A stretch of DNA of 64,000 nt from contig NZ_CP015992.1 in the NCBI RefSeq assembly GCF_001708505.1, positions 1,488,001 to 1,552,000 of the forward strand, given 5' to 3'. Below are positions 9,461 to 20,212 of the stretch, in pieces. Made by a program: the position numbers and the translations under genes. Below the pieces are notes generated by a model that was not told the DNA's origin, ran no database searches, and worked only from the letters and a program-made list of their open reading frames with translations. Source of the DNA: Pseudomonas sp. TCU-HL1 (GTDB lineage: Bacteria > Pseudomonadota > Gammaproteobacteria > Pseudomonadales > Pseudomonadaceae). The first letter of the stretch is position 1. Each line of letters starts with the position of its first letter.

Positions 9461-10645
9461 ATGCGTGAAGTGGTGATCGTCGACAGCGTGCGGACTGGCC
9501 TGGCCAAGTCCTTCCGCGGCAAGTTCAACATGACCCGGCCGGACGACATGGCCGCCCATTGCGTGAACGCCCTGCTGGCACGCAACGACCTCGACCCGGC
9601 ACTGGTGGACGACTGCGTGGTCGGCGCCGGCTCCAACGAAGGCGCCCAGGGGCACAACATCGGCCGCAATGTGGCGGTGCTGTCGGGCCTGGGCATCGGC
9701 GTCGCCGGCATGACCCTCAACCGCTACTGCTCCTCGGGCCTGCAGGCCATCGCCATTGCCGCCAACCAGATCGCTTCGGGTTGCAGCGACGTGATGGTGG
9801 CTGGCGGCGTCGAGTCCATCACCCTGACCCTGAAGAGCATCAACCAGGACAACTTCGTCAACCCGCGCCTGAAGCTCGAACACCCCGGCATCTACTTCCC
9901 CATGGGGCAGACCGCCGAGATCGTCGCGCGCCGCTACAACGTCAGCCGCGAAGTTCAGGACCTCTATGCCCTGCAGAGCCAGCAGCGCACCGCCCGTGCG
10001 CAGGCCGAGGGGCTGTTCGACGATGAAATCGTGCCGATGAGTGTGAAGTACTTCGTCGAAGACAAGGCCTCCGGCGAGAAGAGCATTGTCGAAGGCGTGG
10101 TGGACCGCGACGACTGCAACCGCGCCGACACTACCCTGGAAGGCCTCGCGTCGCTGAAACCGGTGTTCTCCGAGGATGGTTCGGTCACCGCCGGCAACTC
10201 CTCGCAGCTCTCCGACGGCGCGTCCATGACCCTGCTGATGAGCCTGGACAAGGCGCTGGAGCTGGGTCTGAAGCCCAAGGCGTTCTTCCGTGGTTTTGCC
10301 GTTGCCGGTTGCGAGCCGGATGAGATGGGCATCGGCCCGGTATTCTCGGTACCGAAGCTGCTCAAGGCCAAGGGCCTCTCCGTTGACGACATCGACCTGT
10401 GGGAACTGAACGAAGCCTTCGCTTCTCAGTGTCTCTACGCCCGCGATCGCCTCGGCATCGACAACGAGAAGTACAACGTCAACGGCGGCTCCATTTCCAT
10501 CGGCCACCCCTTTGGCATGACCGGCTCGCGCCAGGTCGGTCATCTAGTGCGTGAACTGCAGCGCCGTGGCAAGCGCTACGGCATCGTCACCATGTGCGTG
10601 GGCGGCGGCATGGGCGCCACCGGCCTGTTCGAGGCTTATCGCTGA
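9461..10645 (+). CDS. acetyl-CoA C-acyltransferase (thiolase)
   Basis: A 394-residue thiolase that cleaves 3-ketoacyl-CoA with CoA or runs in reverse. Visible are the nucleophile Cys in NRYCSSGLQAIAIAANQIA (about residue 90), the catalytic His in SIGHPFGMTGSR and the second Cys in CVGGGMGATG near the C-terminus. ATG 9461 follows ACGAGGTGCGTC. It belongs to the same subfamily as the steroid-cluster thiolase at 48993 (shared NRADTT and EPDEMGIGPVF-like segments), so the two are paralogues. It stands alone, ending in a palindrome and a terminator. Confidence 0.9.
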   Translation: MREVVIVDSVRTGLAKSFRGKFNMTRPDDMAAHCVNALLARNDLDPALVDDCVVGAGSNEGAQGHNIGRNVAVLSGLGIGVAGMTLNRYCSSGLQAIAIAANQIASGCSDVMVAGGVESITLTLKSINQDNFVNPRLKLEHPGIYFPMGQTAEIVARRYNVSREVQDLYALQSQQRTARAQAEGLFDDEIVPMSVKYFVEDKASGEKSIVEGVVDRDDCNRADTTLEGLASLKPVFSEDGSVTAGNSSQLSDGASMTLLMSLDKALELGLKPKAFFRGFAVAGCEPDEMGIGPVFSVPKLLKAKGLSVDDIDLWELNEAFASQCLYARDRLGIDNEKYNVNGGSISIGHPFGMTGSRQVGHLVRELQRRGKRYGIVTMCVGGGMGATGLFEAYR

Positions 10646-10658
10646 GGCGTGGGGCGGA

Positions 10659-10812
10659 CCTGTGGGAGCGATTTCAATCGCGCTGCATCCTGCAGGGCTG
10701 CCGTAGGTTGGGCTAGAAGCGAGGCCGAGCCTTGCATCGTTGGGCTTCGTTCCTCTGCGCCAACCTACGGGGCCGCTTCGCGACCCTTTCGCGATTGAAA
10801 TCGCTCCCACAG
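10659..10812. repeat. nested interspersed palindromes (families A and E)
   Basis: Outer arms TGTGGGAGCGATTTCAATCG (from 10661) and its complement ending at 10812 enclose a second inverted pair, CCGTAGGTTGGGC near 10701 and GCCAACCTACGG near 10759. Both are extragenic palindromes of the Pseudomonas REP kind, here one inside the other. Confidence 0.8.
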
Positions 10813-10836
10813 CTTGTCGGGGCGCCAAAAAGGAAA

Positions 10837-10857
10837 AACCCGCGCCTGGCGCGGGTT
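10837..10857. terminator. rho-independent terminator, probably bidirectional
   Basis: The stem AACCCGCG/CGCGGGTT is preceded by an A-run (GGAAAAA) and followed by TTCTTTC, so it can serve both the thiolase on the plus strand and the DUF6316 gene on the minus strand. Confidence 0.85.
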
Positions 10858-10874
10858 CTTTCATTCTGGGGCGC

Positions 10875-11084
10875 TCATCGGCCCCGAAGCGCAAGTATGG
10901 CGTTGGATTGCTGAATGCGGCGAATGTAAAGCGCGATCTCCCGCTCCGCATCCACACGCGTGAAGAAGGGCCCCTCCAGCGTCCCTTCCCGGGTGGAGAA
11001 GAAGTACTGACCGTTCACGGCGCTGACACGCTCACTGCGGTAGTGGGTGCCTGACGCCATGTCGCACGCACGTCGACCGAACAT
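10875..11084 (-). CDS. DUF6316 family small protein
   Basis: A 69-residue protein resembling the DUF6316 family of pseudomonads, with the core YFFSTREGTLEGPFFTR followed by DAEREIALYIRRIQQ. The start ATG 11084 is preceded by GAGGGAGG at good spacing; an earlier ATG (11105) would add seven residues but has no binding site. Function unknown. It is a single gene between a shared terminator and the divergent DMT transporter. Confidence 0.75.
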   Translation of the reverse strand: MFGRRACDMASGTHYRSERVSAVNGQYFFSTREGTLEGPFFTRVDAEREIALYIRRIQQSNAILALRGR

Positions 11085-11306
11085 CGGACCACCTCCCTCT
11101 TTCATTGGCTATTTCAGTCTAATCAGCGCTGGCGTGCTTGCGCCGGGCCTCGACGGGCGGTGTGCCGGGGGCGAGCCCGGTGCGACAGGTACAGTTATGC
11201 GGCCGACAGGAGCGAAACTGTTCCTGTGCCCTGGAACCGGGCGCTCCTAGAATGGCGTCTCTCCTATCGCCCGCCGCCAGTCCAGCGGGCTCCTCCTGAG
11301 GTTCCC

Positions 11307-12272
11307 ATGCATATCTCCTCCGGCCGTTGGGTCTACGGCCTGTTCCTCGCCCTGGTCACGGCTGTGCTCTGGGGCGTGTTGCCCATCTGGTTGAAGGAAG
11401 TGCTGCAAACCATGGACCCGGTGACGGTCACCTGGTACCGGTTGATCGTGGCGGGCTCGCTGCTGTTCCTCTACCTCGGCGCCAATCGCCGCCTCCCAGC
11501 CTTCCGCCCGCTGGGCGCGCGCGGTCGCTGGCTGCTGGTGCTGGCCGTTGGAGGGCTTACCGGCAACTACGTGTTCTACCTGATCGGCCTGAACATGCTC
11601 AGCCCCGGCACCACGCAACTGGTGATCCAGGTAGCGCCGATTCTCTTCCTGCTGAGCAGCCTGTTTATCTTCAAGGAGAGCTTCAGCCTGGGGCAGGCCT
11701 TCGGCCTGGTGGTGACGATCCTGGGGTTCGGCCTGTTCTTCAACCAGCGCCTGGAAGAGCTGCTCACCTCCATGAGCCAATACACCCTGGGCGTACTGGT
11801 GATCCTGCTTTCCGCCTTTGTCTGGACCTTCTACGGCCTGGCGCAGAAGCAACTGCTGAGCCACTGGAGTTCGGCGCAGGTGATGATGGTGATCTACCTC
11901 GGCTGCGCCGTCCTGCTGACGCCCTGGGCCCATCCGATGGAGCTGTTCAGCCTGAGCCCGCTGCAGGGCTGGCTGCTGCTGGCGTGCTGCCTGAACACTC
12001 TGGTGGCCTATGGTGCCTTCGCCGAAGCCCTGGCCCATTGGGAAGCCTCACGGGTCAGCGCCACCCTGGCCATCACTCCGCTGGTGACCTTCGCCAGCGT
12101 GGCGCTTTGCGCCAGCCTCTGGCCGGACCATGTCCAGCCGGAAGAAATCAACTGGATCGCCTACGGCGGCGCCGTGTTCGTCGTACTGGGCTCGGCCCTC
12201 ACCGCCCTGGCGCCCTCGCTGGTGCGCAGCTGGCGCGCGCGTCGTCAGGCGGCATTAGTCGGCGGTGAATAG
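11307..12272 (+). CDS. EamA/DMT-family transporter
   Basis: A 321-residue inner-membrane protein with ten hydrophobic helices in two EamA halves: GLFLALVTAVLWGVLPIWLK at the N-terminus, WYRLIVAGSLLFLYLG, and the second half beginning near LGVLVILLSAFVWTFYGLAQ. Members export amino acids, metabolites or drugs; RarD-like proteins share this layout. No substrate can be assigned. ATG 11307 follows a TCCTCCTGAGGTT segment; the frame extends upstream to 11160 without similarity. Confidence 0.85.
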   Translation: MHISSGRWVYGLFLALVTAVLWGVLPIWLKEVLQTMDPVTVTWYRLIVAGSLLFLYLGANRRLPAFRPLGARGRWLLVLAVGGLTGNYVFYLIGLNMLSPGTTQLVIQVAPILFLLSSLFIFKESFSLGQAFGLVVTILGFGLFFNQRLEELLTSMSQYTLGVLVILLSAFVWTFYGLAQKQLLSHWSSAQVMMVIYLGCAVLLTPWAHPMELFSLSPLQGWLLLACCLNTLVAYGAFAEALAHWEASRVSATLAITPLVTFASVALCASLWPDHVQPEEINWIAYGGAVFVVLGSALTALAPSLVRSWRARRQAALVGGE

Positions 12273-12276
12273 GTAC

Positions 12277-12318
12277 CTGTGGGAGCGAATTCATTCGTGA
12301 ATGAAATCGCTCCCACAG
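12277..12318. repeat. interspersed palindrome (family A)
   Basis: A nearly perfect 40-base palindrome, TGTGGGAGCGAATTCATTCG meeting its complement, placed between two convergent genes. It may also act as a terminator. Confidence 0.8.
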
Positions 12319-12337
12319 AAATGGAGGCACTCCTCAC

Positions 12338-12950
12338 CTAGCAGCGGGCGCCCAGTGTTTCGGCCTTGCGCAGCCAGGTCTGGCGCTGTTCCTCGGAGGA
12401 GGGGCGCACCGGGGAGAACTCGGTCAGGCGGCGGGTCTTGATGCCGCAAAAGCCGAGAATGGTGCGCACCATCTGGCGGTGCGCTGGCGCCCCGTAGATC
12501 CAGCGGAAGTACCAGGGCGGGGTATCCAGGGTCACCAGCAGGTCGGCGGTGCGGCCGGTCAGCAGTTTGTCCCAGGCCTGGGACTGGCCGCGATAACGGA
12601 AGGCGAAGCCCGGCAGGAAGACGCGGTCGAAGAAGCCCTTGAGCAGCGCCGGCAGGCCACCCCACCAGACCGGATAGACGAACACCAGATGCTCGGCCCA
12701 GTGGATCTGCCGTTGGGCGTCGAGCAGGTCGGGCTCCAGGTTCTGGCTCTGGTCGTAGCCTTCTCGCAGCACCGGGTCGAACTGCATTTCTCCCAGTTTC
12801 AACAGGCGCACCACGTGCCCCTCGCTGCGCGCACCCTGAGCGAACGCGTCACCCAGGGCGTGGCACAGGCTGCCGCCTTTGGGGGTGCCGAGGATCAGCA
12901 GGATACGCTTGCCATCGCCTTCCAGCGGTGTGGCGCCATGCTTTGCCGCC

Positions 12951-12958
<8 letters not shown>
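12338..12958 (-). CDS. NAD(P)H-dependent flavin oxidoreductase (quinone reductase family)
   Basis: 206 residues with a flavodoxin-like fold: LLILGTPKGGSLCHALGDAF near residue 20, the motif HLVFVYPVWWGGLPALLKGF near residue 90 and RVFLPGFAFRYRG after it, typical of NQO1/KefF-type quinone reductases. These use FMN or FAD for two-electron reduction of quinones. The start overlaps the fumC stop by 8 bases, so it is translated behind fumC. Confidence 0.85.
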
Positions 12959-14345
<1,387 letters not shown>

Positions 14346-14417
14346 GTGGATTGGCTCCGGCTATTGATTCCGCAGTTTAGGCCGTATCTCCGGCACTCGG
14401 TTCAACCGTTCGGGCAA

Positions 14418-15428
14418 TTACCAGCGCGCGCGGGTGGCCCCCAGCCAGCCAAGGGCGTTGGTCACCGGCACGCATTCTCCGTCAGGGCTGCGCAGGACGC
14501 CGTCGAAGCGGCCGAACCACTGGCGCGTATCGGCGAACAGCGGGCCCAGGCGCGGCCTGGCCTGGTGCAATTGGCGTGGGGTGAAGGTGAGCTCGACCCG
14601 GCGACAGGCGGTGGATAACTGCCAGGAGGCCAACGGATCGTTCTGCGCCTGTTCGATCAGCACCGGGCGATCCAGCTTGGACAGGAGGCCGCCGAACCAC
14701 AGGGCGTTCTCGGTCAGGCCGCTGGCGTCGGTCCAGCCGGCGCCGAAATTGCCGGCGATACCGCCCGGTGCGGCGAAGGCGGCACGGGTCCAGTGACTCT
14801 GGAAGGGCCAGACGCCGCGGCCGAAATCCAGCGCGGCGAAGCTTTGGCCCGTGGCGCAGAGGTAGTGGCGCTCGCCCAGTTGCACGCCGCCGCTGGCGGG
14901 CAGTCCGAGCTGGCGGCTGCTGGCGTGGAAGCAACTGCCGGGCAGGGGGGCCACCAGGTTCACCGATTCCAGATGGGCGGGGCGCTGCACATCCAGGGCC
15001 ACATGCAACGGCTGTCCACCCAGGTCCGGCGCTTCCACCCGCAGGCTCAGGCGGCCGGGGAACTCCTCCACGCGGATCTTCAGCCGTGGATGAGTGAACT
15101 GGTGGTTTTCCAGGGGGGTATCGGGCAGCTCGCAGCCCAGGGCGAACGGGCGCAGCTGTCTATAGGCGACGGCCTGGCCTCTGTCCAGGTCGAGGAAGTA
15201 GGCGGCGCCGTAGCCCAGGTAATCGAGGTCCGCGAGAGTCAGCGAGAGCATCCATCGCGGCGTGGTGATGCACCAATGGTTCCAGCGCTTGCGCCGGCCG
15301 AAGTGACCTGGGATGGCATAGTTCAGGCGCGGTCGGCTGGACCAGCCGATCGCGCTGGTCGCGAGCTTGCCGCGCGCATCGCAGAGCGCGGGAACCCCCG
15401 GCGGCAGGGTGGAAATATGGCTATTCAT
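14418..15428 (-). CDS. DUF2804 domain protein
   Basis: A 336-residue protein resembling DUF2804: GHFGRRKRWNHWCITTPRWM near residue 40, FGRGVWPFQSHW, and NFGAGWTDASGLTENALW near residue 230. No signal peptide is evident. DUF2804 proteins are predicted beta-sandwich enzymes or binding proteins of unknown activity. It is a single gene, 72 bases upstream of fumC in the same direction. Confidence 0.8.
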   Translation of the reverse strand: MNSHISTLPPGVPALCDARGKLATSAIGWSSRPRLNYAIPGHFGRRKRWNHWCITTPRWMLSLTLADLDYLGYGAAYFLDLDRGQAVAYRQLRPFALGCELPDTPLENHQFTHPRLKIRVEEFPGRLSLRVEAPDLGGQPLHVALDVQRPAHLESVNLVAPLPGSCFHASSRQLGLPASGGVQLGERHYLCATGQSFAALDFGRGVWPFQSHWTRAAFAAPGGIAGNFGAGWTDASGLTENALWFGGLLSKLDRPVLIEQAQNDPLASWQLSTACRRVELTFTPRQLHQARPRLGPLFADTRQWFGRFDGVLRSPDGECVPVTNALGWLGATRARW

Positions 15429-15718
15429 CGGGCACGTCCATGTGTGAAAAGCCCAGGCATCGCAGGAAACCGGCTACTGCCAAATCGGAAAACCGACTCT
15501 GCAGCACGAGAGCATTCCGGGCCGGCACAGCATGCCCAGTGGGGGGAAGCATGAGCAAGTGATGTCACTTTGACAACCGCTGCATGGAGTGCGACATCGC
15601 ACATTTTCGGCGCGTTGTGGTCGAAAATTGCTCCGCTTGAGCCCGGTATCGGCTTGAGCGCAAAATGATCCGCCTCGGCGCAACTCTCCCTTAATCCGAG
15701 CCCAGACAAGGATTCCCA

Positions 15719-16228
15719 ATGACCAAGCTTCGCGTTCTCTGCACCGCCGTACTGCTGGCTTGCGCCAGTGGCCAGGTTCTGGCCGATGCCGCCAGCCACG
15801 CCGCCGATGCCGAGCGTTTCCTCAAGCTCGCCCGTGCCGACAAGCTGACCGTTCCGGTCTACGCCCAGGTGCAGCAGATGTTCGAGCAGCGTTTCCAGCA
15901 GACCCAGGCGCCGGCGAACAAGAAAGCCACCCTCGAGAGCTACCAGGCCAAGGCCAACGCCGCCCTGGACAAGGCTGTCGGCTGGGACAAACTGAAGCCG
16001 GAGCTGGTGAAGATCTACACCAGCAACTTCAGCGAGAGCGAACTCAAGGACCTGATCGCCTTCTATGAGTCCCCCCTGGGCAAGAAAGTGCTGGAGAAGA
16101 TGCCGGCCCTCACCCAGCAGTCCGCCCAGCTCACCCAGAGCCGCCTGGAAGCCGCCGTACCCGAGGTCAACAAGCTGCTCAGCGACATGACCGGCGAGCT
16201 GGCACCCCAGGACAAGAAGAAGCAGTAA
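15719..16228 (+). CDS. DUF2059 domain secreted protein
   Basis: 169 residues with a cleavable signal peptide (MTKLRVLCTAVLLACASGQV then LADA) and a charged helical domain containing YTSNFSESELKDLIAFYESP and GKKVLEKMP, which define DUF2059. It is probably periplasmic; function unknown. It forms a unit with the BolA-family gene 16 bases downstream. The 290 bases upstream to the divergent DUF2804 gene are non-coding and hold the promoters; a TTGACA at 15570 is a possible -35. Confidence 0.85.
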   Translation: MTKLRVLCTAVLLACASGQVLADAASHAADAERFLKLARADKLTVPVYAQVQQMFEQRFQQTQAPANKKATLESYQAKANAALDKAVGWDKLKPELVKIYTSNFSESELKDLIAFYESPLGKKVLEKMPALTQQSAQLTQSRLEAAVPEVNKLLSDMTGELAPQDKKKQ

Positions 16229-16244
16229 CCGGAGTAGACGTTCG

Positions 16245-16550
16245 ATGTCCATGCGTGACCGAATCCTCACCGCCCTGGCCGCTCTCGAACCCCAGCACCT
16301 GGACGTGCTGGATGAGAGCCACATGCACAGCCGTGGCCAGGAAACTCACTACAAGGCCGTTATCGTCAGCCCGGTGTTTGCCGGGTTGAATGCCGTCAAG
16401 CGCCACCAGAAGGTCTATGCCAGCCTGGGCGAGCTGATGGGACAGTTCCATGCACTGGCGTTGCACACCTATACCCCCGAGGAGTGGGCGGCGCAGGGCG
16501 CTGCACCAGCGTCACCGACCTGCAAGGGCGGCAGCAAGCTCGGGCATTGA
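16245..16550 (+). CDS. BolA family protein
   Basis: 101 residues starting MSMRDRILTALAAL, with the BolA core ETHYKAVIVSPVFAGLNAVK, RHQKVYASLGELM and FHALALHTYTPEEW. The His in FHALALHTYT is the conserved residue used with monothiol glutaredoxins for Fe-S cluster binding in this family. It may act in iron-sulfur handling or as a transcription factor. Confidence 0.88.
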   Translation: MSMRDRILTALAALEPQHLDVLDESHMHSRGQETHYKAVIVSPVFAGLNAVKRHQKVYASLGELMGQFHALALHTYTPEEWAAQGAAPASPTCKGGSKLGH

Positions 16551-16600
16551 GGGCCTGCAAGCAGGCGCCCGATGCCCTTTCGGCGCCTGAGGCATTCTCA

Positions 16601-16626
16601 CGCAGCCAACGGTCTGCGGCTTTTTG
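16601..16626 (+). terminator. rho-independent terminator after bolA
   Basis: The stem CGCAG/CTGCG with an eight-base loop leads into GGCTTTTTG. A second hairpin, AGGCGCC/GGCGCCT, sits just before it (about 16563-16588). Confidence 0.65.
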
Positions 16627-16718
16627 ATAGACTTCGCACCGCGCCGGCCCTGCCGGCGCAGTCGTTTCTGTCACCCGGTCCGCCCTTTACGTGGGCGACC
16701 ACTGGAGGAAGTCACCGC

Positions 16719-17654
16719 ATGACCCAGATCGTTGTTGCGGCGCTGTACAAGTTCGTCACCCTGAAGGACTACGTAGCGCTGCGTGAACCCCTGCTCAAGA
16801 CCCTGCTGGACAACGGCGTCAAAGGCACCCTGCTTCTGGCCGAAGAAGGCATCAACGGCACCGTGTCCGGCACCCGCGAAGGCATCGATGCGCTGCTCGC
16901 CTGGCTCAGGGGCGATCCGCGCCTGGTTGAACTGGATCACAAGGAGTCCTACTGCGACGAGCAGCCGTTCTACCGCACCAAGGTCAAGCTGAAGAAAGAA
17001 ATCGTCACCCTCGGCGTGCCCGGCGTCGACCCGAACCAGCAAGTCGGCACCTATGTCGAGCCCAGGGACTGGAACGCCCTGATCAGCGATCCCGACGTGC
17101 TGCTGATCGATACCCGCAATGACTACGAAGTGGCCATTGGCACCTTCGAAGGGGCGATCGACCCCGAGACCAAGTCGTTCCGCGAGTTTCCCGACTACAT
17201 CAAGGCCAACTTCGATCCGGCGGTGCACAAGAAGGTCGCGATGTTCTGCACCGGCGGCATCCGCTGCGAGAAGGCCTCCAGCTACATGCTCAACCAGGGC
17301 TTCGAAGAGGTGTTCCACCTCAAGGGCGGCATCCTCAAGTACCTGGAAGAGGTGCCCCAGGATGAAACCCGCTGGCGCGGCGACTGCTTCGTCTTCGACA
17401 ATCGCGTGACCGTGCGCCACGATCTATCGGAAGGCGATTTCGACCAGTGCCACGCCTGCCGTAACCCGATCTCGGTGGAGGATCGCCAGTCGGAGCACTA
17501 TGCGCCCGGCATCAGTTGCCCGCACTGCTGGGACAGCCTGAGCGAGAAGACCCGCGCCAGTGCCATCGAGCGGCAGAAGCAGATCGAACTGGCCAAGGCT
17601 CGCAACCTGCCTCACCCGATCGGCCGCGACCCGCGCCAAGCAATGGAGGACTGA
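16719..17654 (+). CDS. trhO: tRNA uridine(34) hydroxylase / rhodanese-like protein
   Basis: The 311-residue protein matches TrhO (YceA), which makes 5-hydroxyuridine at tRNA position 34 under oxygen. An N-terminal acylphosphatase-like part (LLAEEGINGTVSGTREGIDA) is followed by a rhodanese domain with active-site loop MFCTGGIRCEKAS (Cys near residue 180), then a C-terminal zinc-ligand-like part with CHACRNPI and CPHCWDSL. ATG 16719 follows GGAGGAAG; the longer upstream frame has no family similarity. Confidence 0.92.
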   Translation: MTQIVVAALYKFVTLKDYVALREPLLKTLLDNGVKGTLLLAEEGINGTVSGTREGIDALLAWLRGDPRLVELDHKESYCDEQPFYRTKVKLKKEIVTLGVPGVDPNQQVGTYVEPRDWNALISDPDVLLIDTRNDYEVAIGTFEGAIDPETKSFREFPDYIKANFDPAVHKKVAMFCTGGIRCEKASSYMLNQGFEEVFHLKGGILKYLEEVPQDETRWRGDCFVFDNRVTVRHDLSEGDFDQCHACRNPISVEDRQSEHYAPGISCPHCWDSLSEKTRASAIERQKQIELAKARNLPHPIGRDPRQAMED

Positions 17655-17656
17655 GT

Positions 17657-18295
17657 GTGTCCAAGGCCCGCCTGCTCTACGTGATGGACCCCATGTGTTC
17701 CTGGTGCTGGGGCTTCGCCCCGGTCGTGGAGGCCCTTGCCGGGCAGGCCGCGGCGGCCGGCGTGCCACTGCATCTGGTGGCCGGCGGCCTGCGTACCGGT
17801 CAGGGGGCCGCGCTGGATGGCCAGACCAGACGCTACATCCTCGAACACTGGCAGGCGGTCAACCAGGCCACCGGGCAGCCCTTCCGTTTCGACGGTGCGC
17901 TGCCCGATGGCTTCGTCTATGACACCGAGCCCGCCTGTCGCGCGCTGGTCGTCGCCCAGGAGCTCGCGCCGGAACTGGCCTGGCCGCTGGTCAGGCTGAT
18001 CCAGCATGCCTTCTATGCCGAAGGACGGAATGTGACCCAGGCCGCCACCCTGGTGGCGCTGGCCGAGCAGGCGGGGATTCCGCGCATCGAGTTCGCCGAG
18101 ACCTTCGACAGCGCGGGCGCCCATGAACGGGCCGTGGCTGATTTCACCTGGGTGCAGGACCTCGGCATCGCCGGCTTCCCCACCTTGCTGGCCGAACGCG
18201 ACGGCCAACTGGCGCTGCTGACCAATGGCTATCAGCCGCTGGACGAACTGGCGCCGCTACTGGGCCGTTGGCTGGAGCGGGGCGCCCATGCCTGA
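17657..18295 (+). CDS. DsbA family thioredoxin-fold protein
   Basis: 212 residues from GTG 17657, two bases after the trhO stop, with TGGAGGACTGA as a binding site. The protein begins MSKARLLYVMDPMCSWCWGF; CSWC is the redox motif and the long helical insertion before the second half is DsbA-like (FrnE/YwbO subgroup). There is no signal peptide, so it acts in the cytoplasm. The cis-Pro region is AGFPTLL. Its last 8 bases overlap the ABC transporter gene, implying a joint operon. Confidence 0.85.
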   Translation: MSKARLLYVMDPMCSWCWGFAPVVEALAGQAAAAGVPLHLVAGGLRTGQGAALDGQTRRYILEHWQAVNQATGQPFRFDGALPDGFVYDTEPACRALVVAQELAPELAWPLVRLIQHAFYAEGRNVTQAATLVALAEQAGIPRIEFAETFDSAGAHERAVADFTWVQDLGIAGFPTLLAERDGQLALLTNGYQPLDELAPLLGRWLERGAHA

Positions 18296-20069
18296 TCGCT
18301 TGAGCTGGGCGGAGATCCGCCGTCTGGCCTTGCGCCACAAGAAGGCCCTCTGGCTGGCTAACTTCGTTGCCGTACTGGCTACCCTCTGCAGCGTGCCCAT
18401 TCCGCTGTTGCTGCCCCTGCTGGTGGATGAAGTGCTGCTGAAACAGGGCGATGCGGCACTGCGCTTCATGGACAATTTCCTGCCCCAGCCTTGGGAAAAC
18501 GCCGTTGGCTACATCGGCCTGATGCTGGTCGTCACCCTGATGCTGCGCGGCATGGCCCTGGTGTTCAACGTGTTGCAGGCGCGCCTCTTCGCGCGGCTGG
18601 CCAAGGACATCGTCTACCGCATACGTACCCGCCTGATCGAACGCCTCAAGCGCATCTCCCTGGGCGAATACGAAAGCCTCGGCGGCGGCACCGTCACCGC
18701 CCACCTGGTGACCGACCTGGACACCCTGGACAAGTTTGTCGGCGAGACCTTGAGCCGCTTCCTGGTGGCCGTGCTCACCCTCACCGGCACGGCGGCCATC
18801 CTGGTCTGGATGCATTGGCAGCTGGCGCTGCTGATCCTGCTCTTCAACCCGCTGGTGATCTACGCCACGGTACAGCTCGGCAAGCGCATCAAACACCTTA
18901 AGAAGCTGGAAAACGACAGCACCGCGCGCTTCACCCAGGCGCTGACGGAAACCCTGGAAGCGATTCAGGAAGTACGTACCAGCAACCGCCAGGGTTTCTT
19001 CTTCGGCCGTCTCGGCCAGCGTGCCCAGGAAGTCCGCGACTATGCCGTCGCTTCCCAGTGGAAGAGCGACGCGGCGGGGCGCACCAGCGGCCTGCTGTTC
19101 CAGTTCGGCATCGATTTCTTCCGCGCTGCGGCCATGCTCACGGTGCTTTTCTCCGACCTGTCCATCGGCCAGATGCTGGCGGTGTTCAGCTACCTCTGGT
19201 TCATGATCGGGCCGGTGGAGCAACTGCTCGGCCTGCAGTATTCCTACTATTCAGCCAGTGCTGCCGTCGGTCGCATCAATGAGTTGCTGGCCCGTGCCGA
19301 CGAGCCCCAGTACACGCCGAGCGTCGATCCGTTCCGCGGCCGCGAGACCGTGGGGATCGAAGTGAAGGGGCTGCGTTTCGCCTACGCAGAGGAACCGGTT
19401 CTGGATGGCCTCAACCTGTCCATCGCGCCCGGCGAGAAAGTCGCCATCGTCGGCGCCAGCGGCGGTGGCAAGAGCACCCTGGTGCAACTGCTGCTGGGTC
19501 TCTACCAACCCCAGGCCGGGCAGATCCGCTTCGGCGGATGCCGGCTGGAAGAGATCGGCCTGGCCGAGGTGCGCGACAACGTCGCCGTGGTCCTGCAGCA
19601 TCCTGCCCTGTTCAACGACAGCGTGCGCGCCAACCTGACCATGGGGCGTTCACGCAGTGACGACGCCTGCTGGCACGCCCTGGAAATCGCTCAGTTGGCC
19701 GACACCATCCGCAGTCTGCCGCAGGGGCTGGACAGCGTGGTGGGGCGTTCCGGCGTGCGCTTGTCCGGTGGCCAGCGGCAACGCCTGGCCATCGCCCGCA
19801 TGGTGCTGGCTGAGCCCAAGGTGGTCGTCCTCGACGAAGCCACCTCCGCCCTGGACGCCGCCACCGAATACGCCCTGCACCAGGCGCTGGGTACCTTCCT
19901 CAACGGCCGCACCACCCTGATCATCGCCCACCGCCTGTCGGCGGTTAAGCAGGCAGATCGGGTGCTGGTGTTCGACGGCGGCCATATCGCCGAAGACGGC
20001 GACCACCAGCAGTTGATCGCCGAAGGCGGCCTTTACGCGAAGCTCTACGGGCATTTGCAGCAGGGGTGA
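18288..20069 (+). CDS. ABC exporter, fused permease and ATPase
   Basis: 593 residues. The N-terminal part (about 1-310) has six membrane helices of an ABC type-1 exporter, beginning LWLANFVAVLATLCSVPIPL. The ATPase has Walker A GASGGGKST near residue 390, signature LSGGQRQRLAIARMVL, Walker B VVVLDEATSALD and the switch His in IIAHRLSAVKQ. It probably works as a homodimer; substrate unknown. ATG 18288 overlaps the preceding gene as ATGCCTGA. Confidence 0.9.
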   Translation: MPDRLSWAEIRRLALRHKKALWLANFVAVLATLCSVPIPLLLPLLVDEVLLKQGDAALRFMDNFLPQPWENAVGYIGLMLVVTLMLRGMALVFNVLQARLFARLAKDIVYRIRTRLIERLKRISLGEYESLGGGTVTAHLVTDLDTLDKFVGETLSRFLVAVLTLTGTAAILVWMHWQLALLILLFNPLVIYATVQLGKRIKHLKKLENDSTARFTQALTETLEAIQEVRTSNRQGFFFGRLGQRAQEVRDYAVASQWKSDAAGRTSGLLFQFGIDFFRAAAMLTVLFSDLSIGQMLAVFSYLWFMIGPVEQLLGLQYSYYSASAAVGRINELLARADEPQYTPSVDPFRGRETVGIEVKGLRFAYAEEPVLDGLNLSIAPGEKVAIVGASGGGKSTLVQLLLGLYQPQAGQIRFGGCRLEEIGLAEVRDNVAVVLQHPALFNDSVRANLTMGRSRSDDACWHALEIAQLADTIRSLPQGLDSVVGRSGVRLSGGQRQRLAIARMVLAEPKVVVLDEATSALDAATEYALHQALGTFLNGRTTLIIAHRLSAVKQADRVLVFDGGHIAEDGDHQQLIAEGGLYAKLYGHLQQG

Positions 20070-20092
20070 CCAAGCGGGGCAGGCGGCACGTT

Positions 20093-20184
20093 TGTAGGGT
20101 GCGCCATGCGCACCGCAGCTCGGTCTGGCTTTGACGAAGTAGCCAATCTGTACGCTGATTTGGTGCGCGTGGCGCACCCTACGA
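20093..20184. repeat. interspersed palindrome (family B)
   Basis: Arms TGTAGGGTGCGCCATGCGCA and GTGCGCGTGGCGCACCCTAC, inverted, about 50 bases apart, between convergent genes. Confidence 0.8.
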
Positions 20185-20212
20185 GTAGGGTTCCCCCGTA
20201 GGGCCGCCTCTG

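Noticed and set aside
11187..11222. ACAGTT/AACTGT inverted pair before the DMT transporter gene as an operator
   Set aside because: Six-base arms 19 bases apart can arise by chance; no regulator or second copy nearby.
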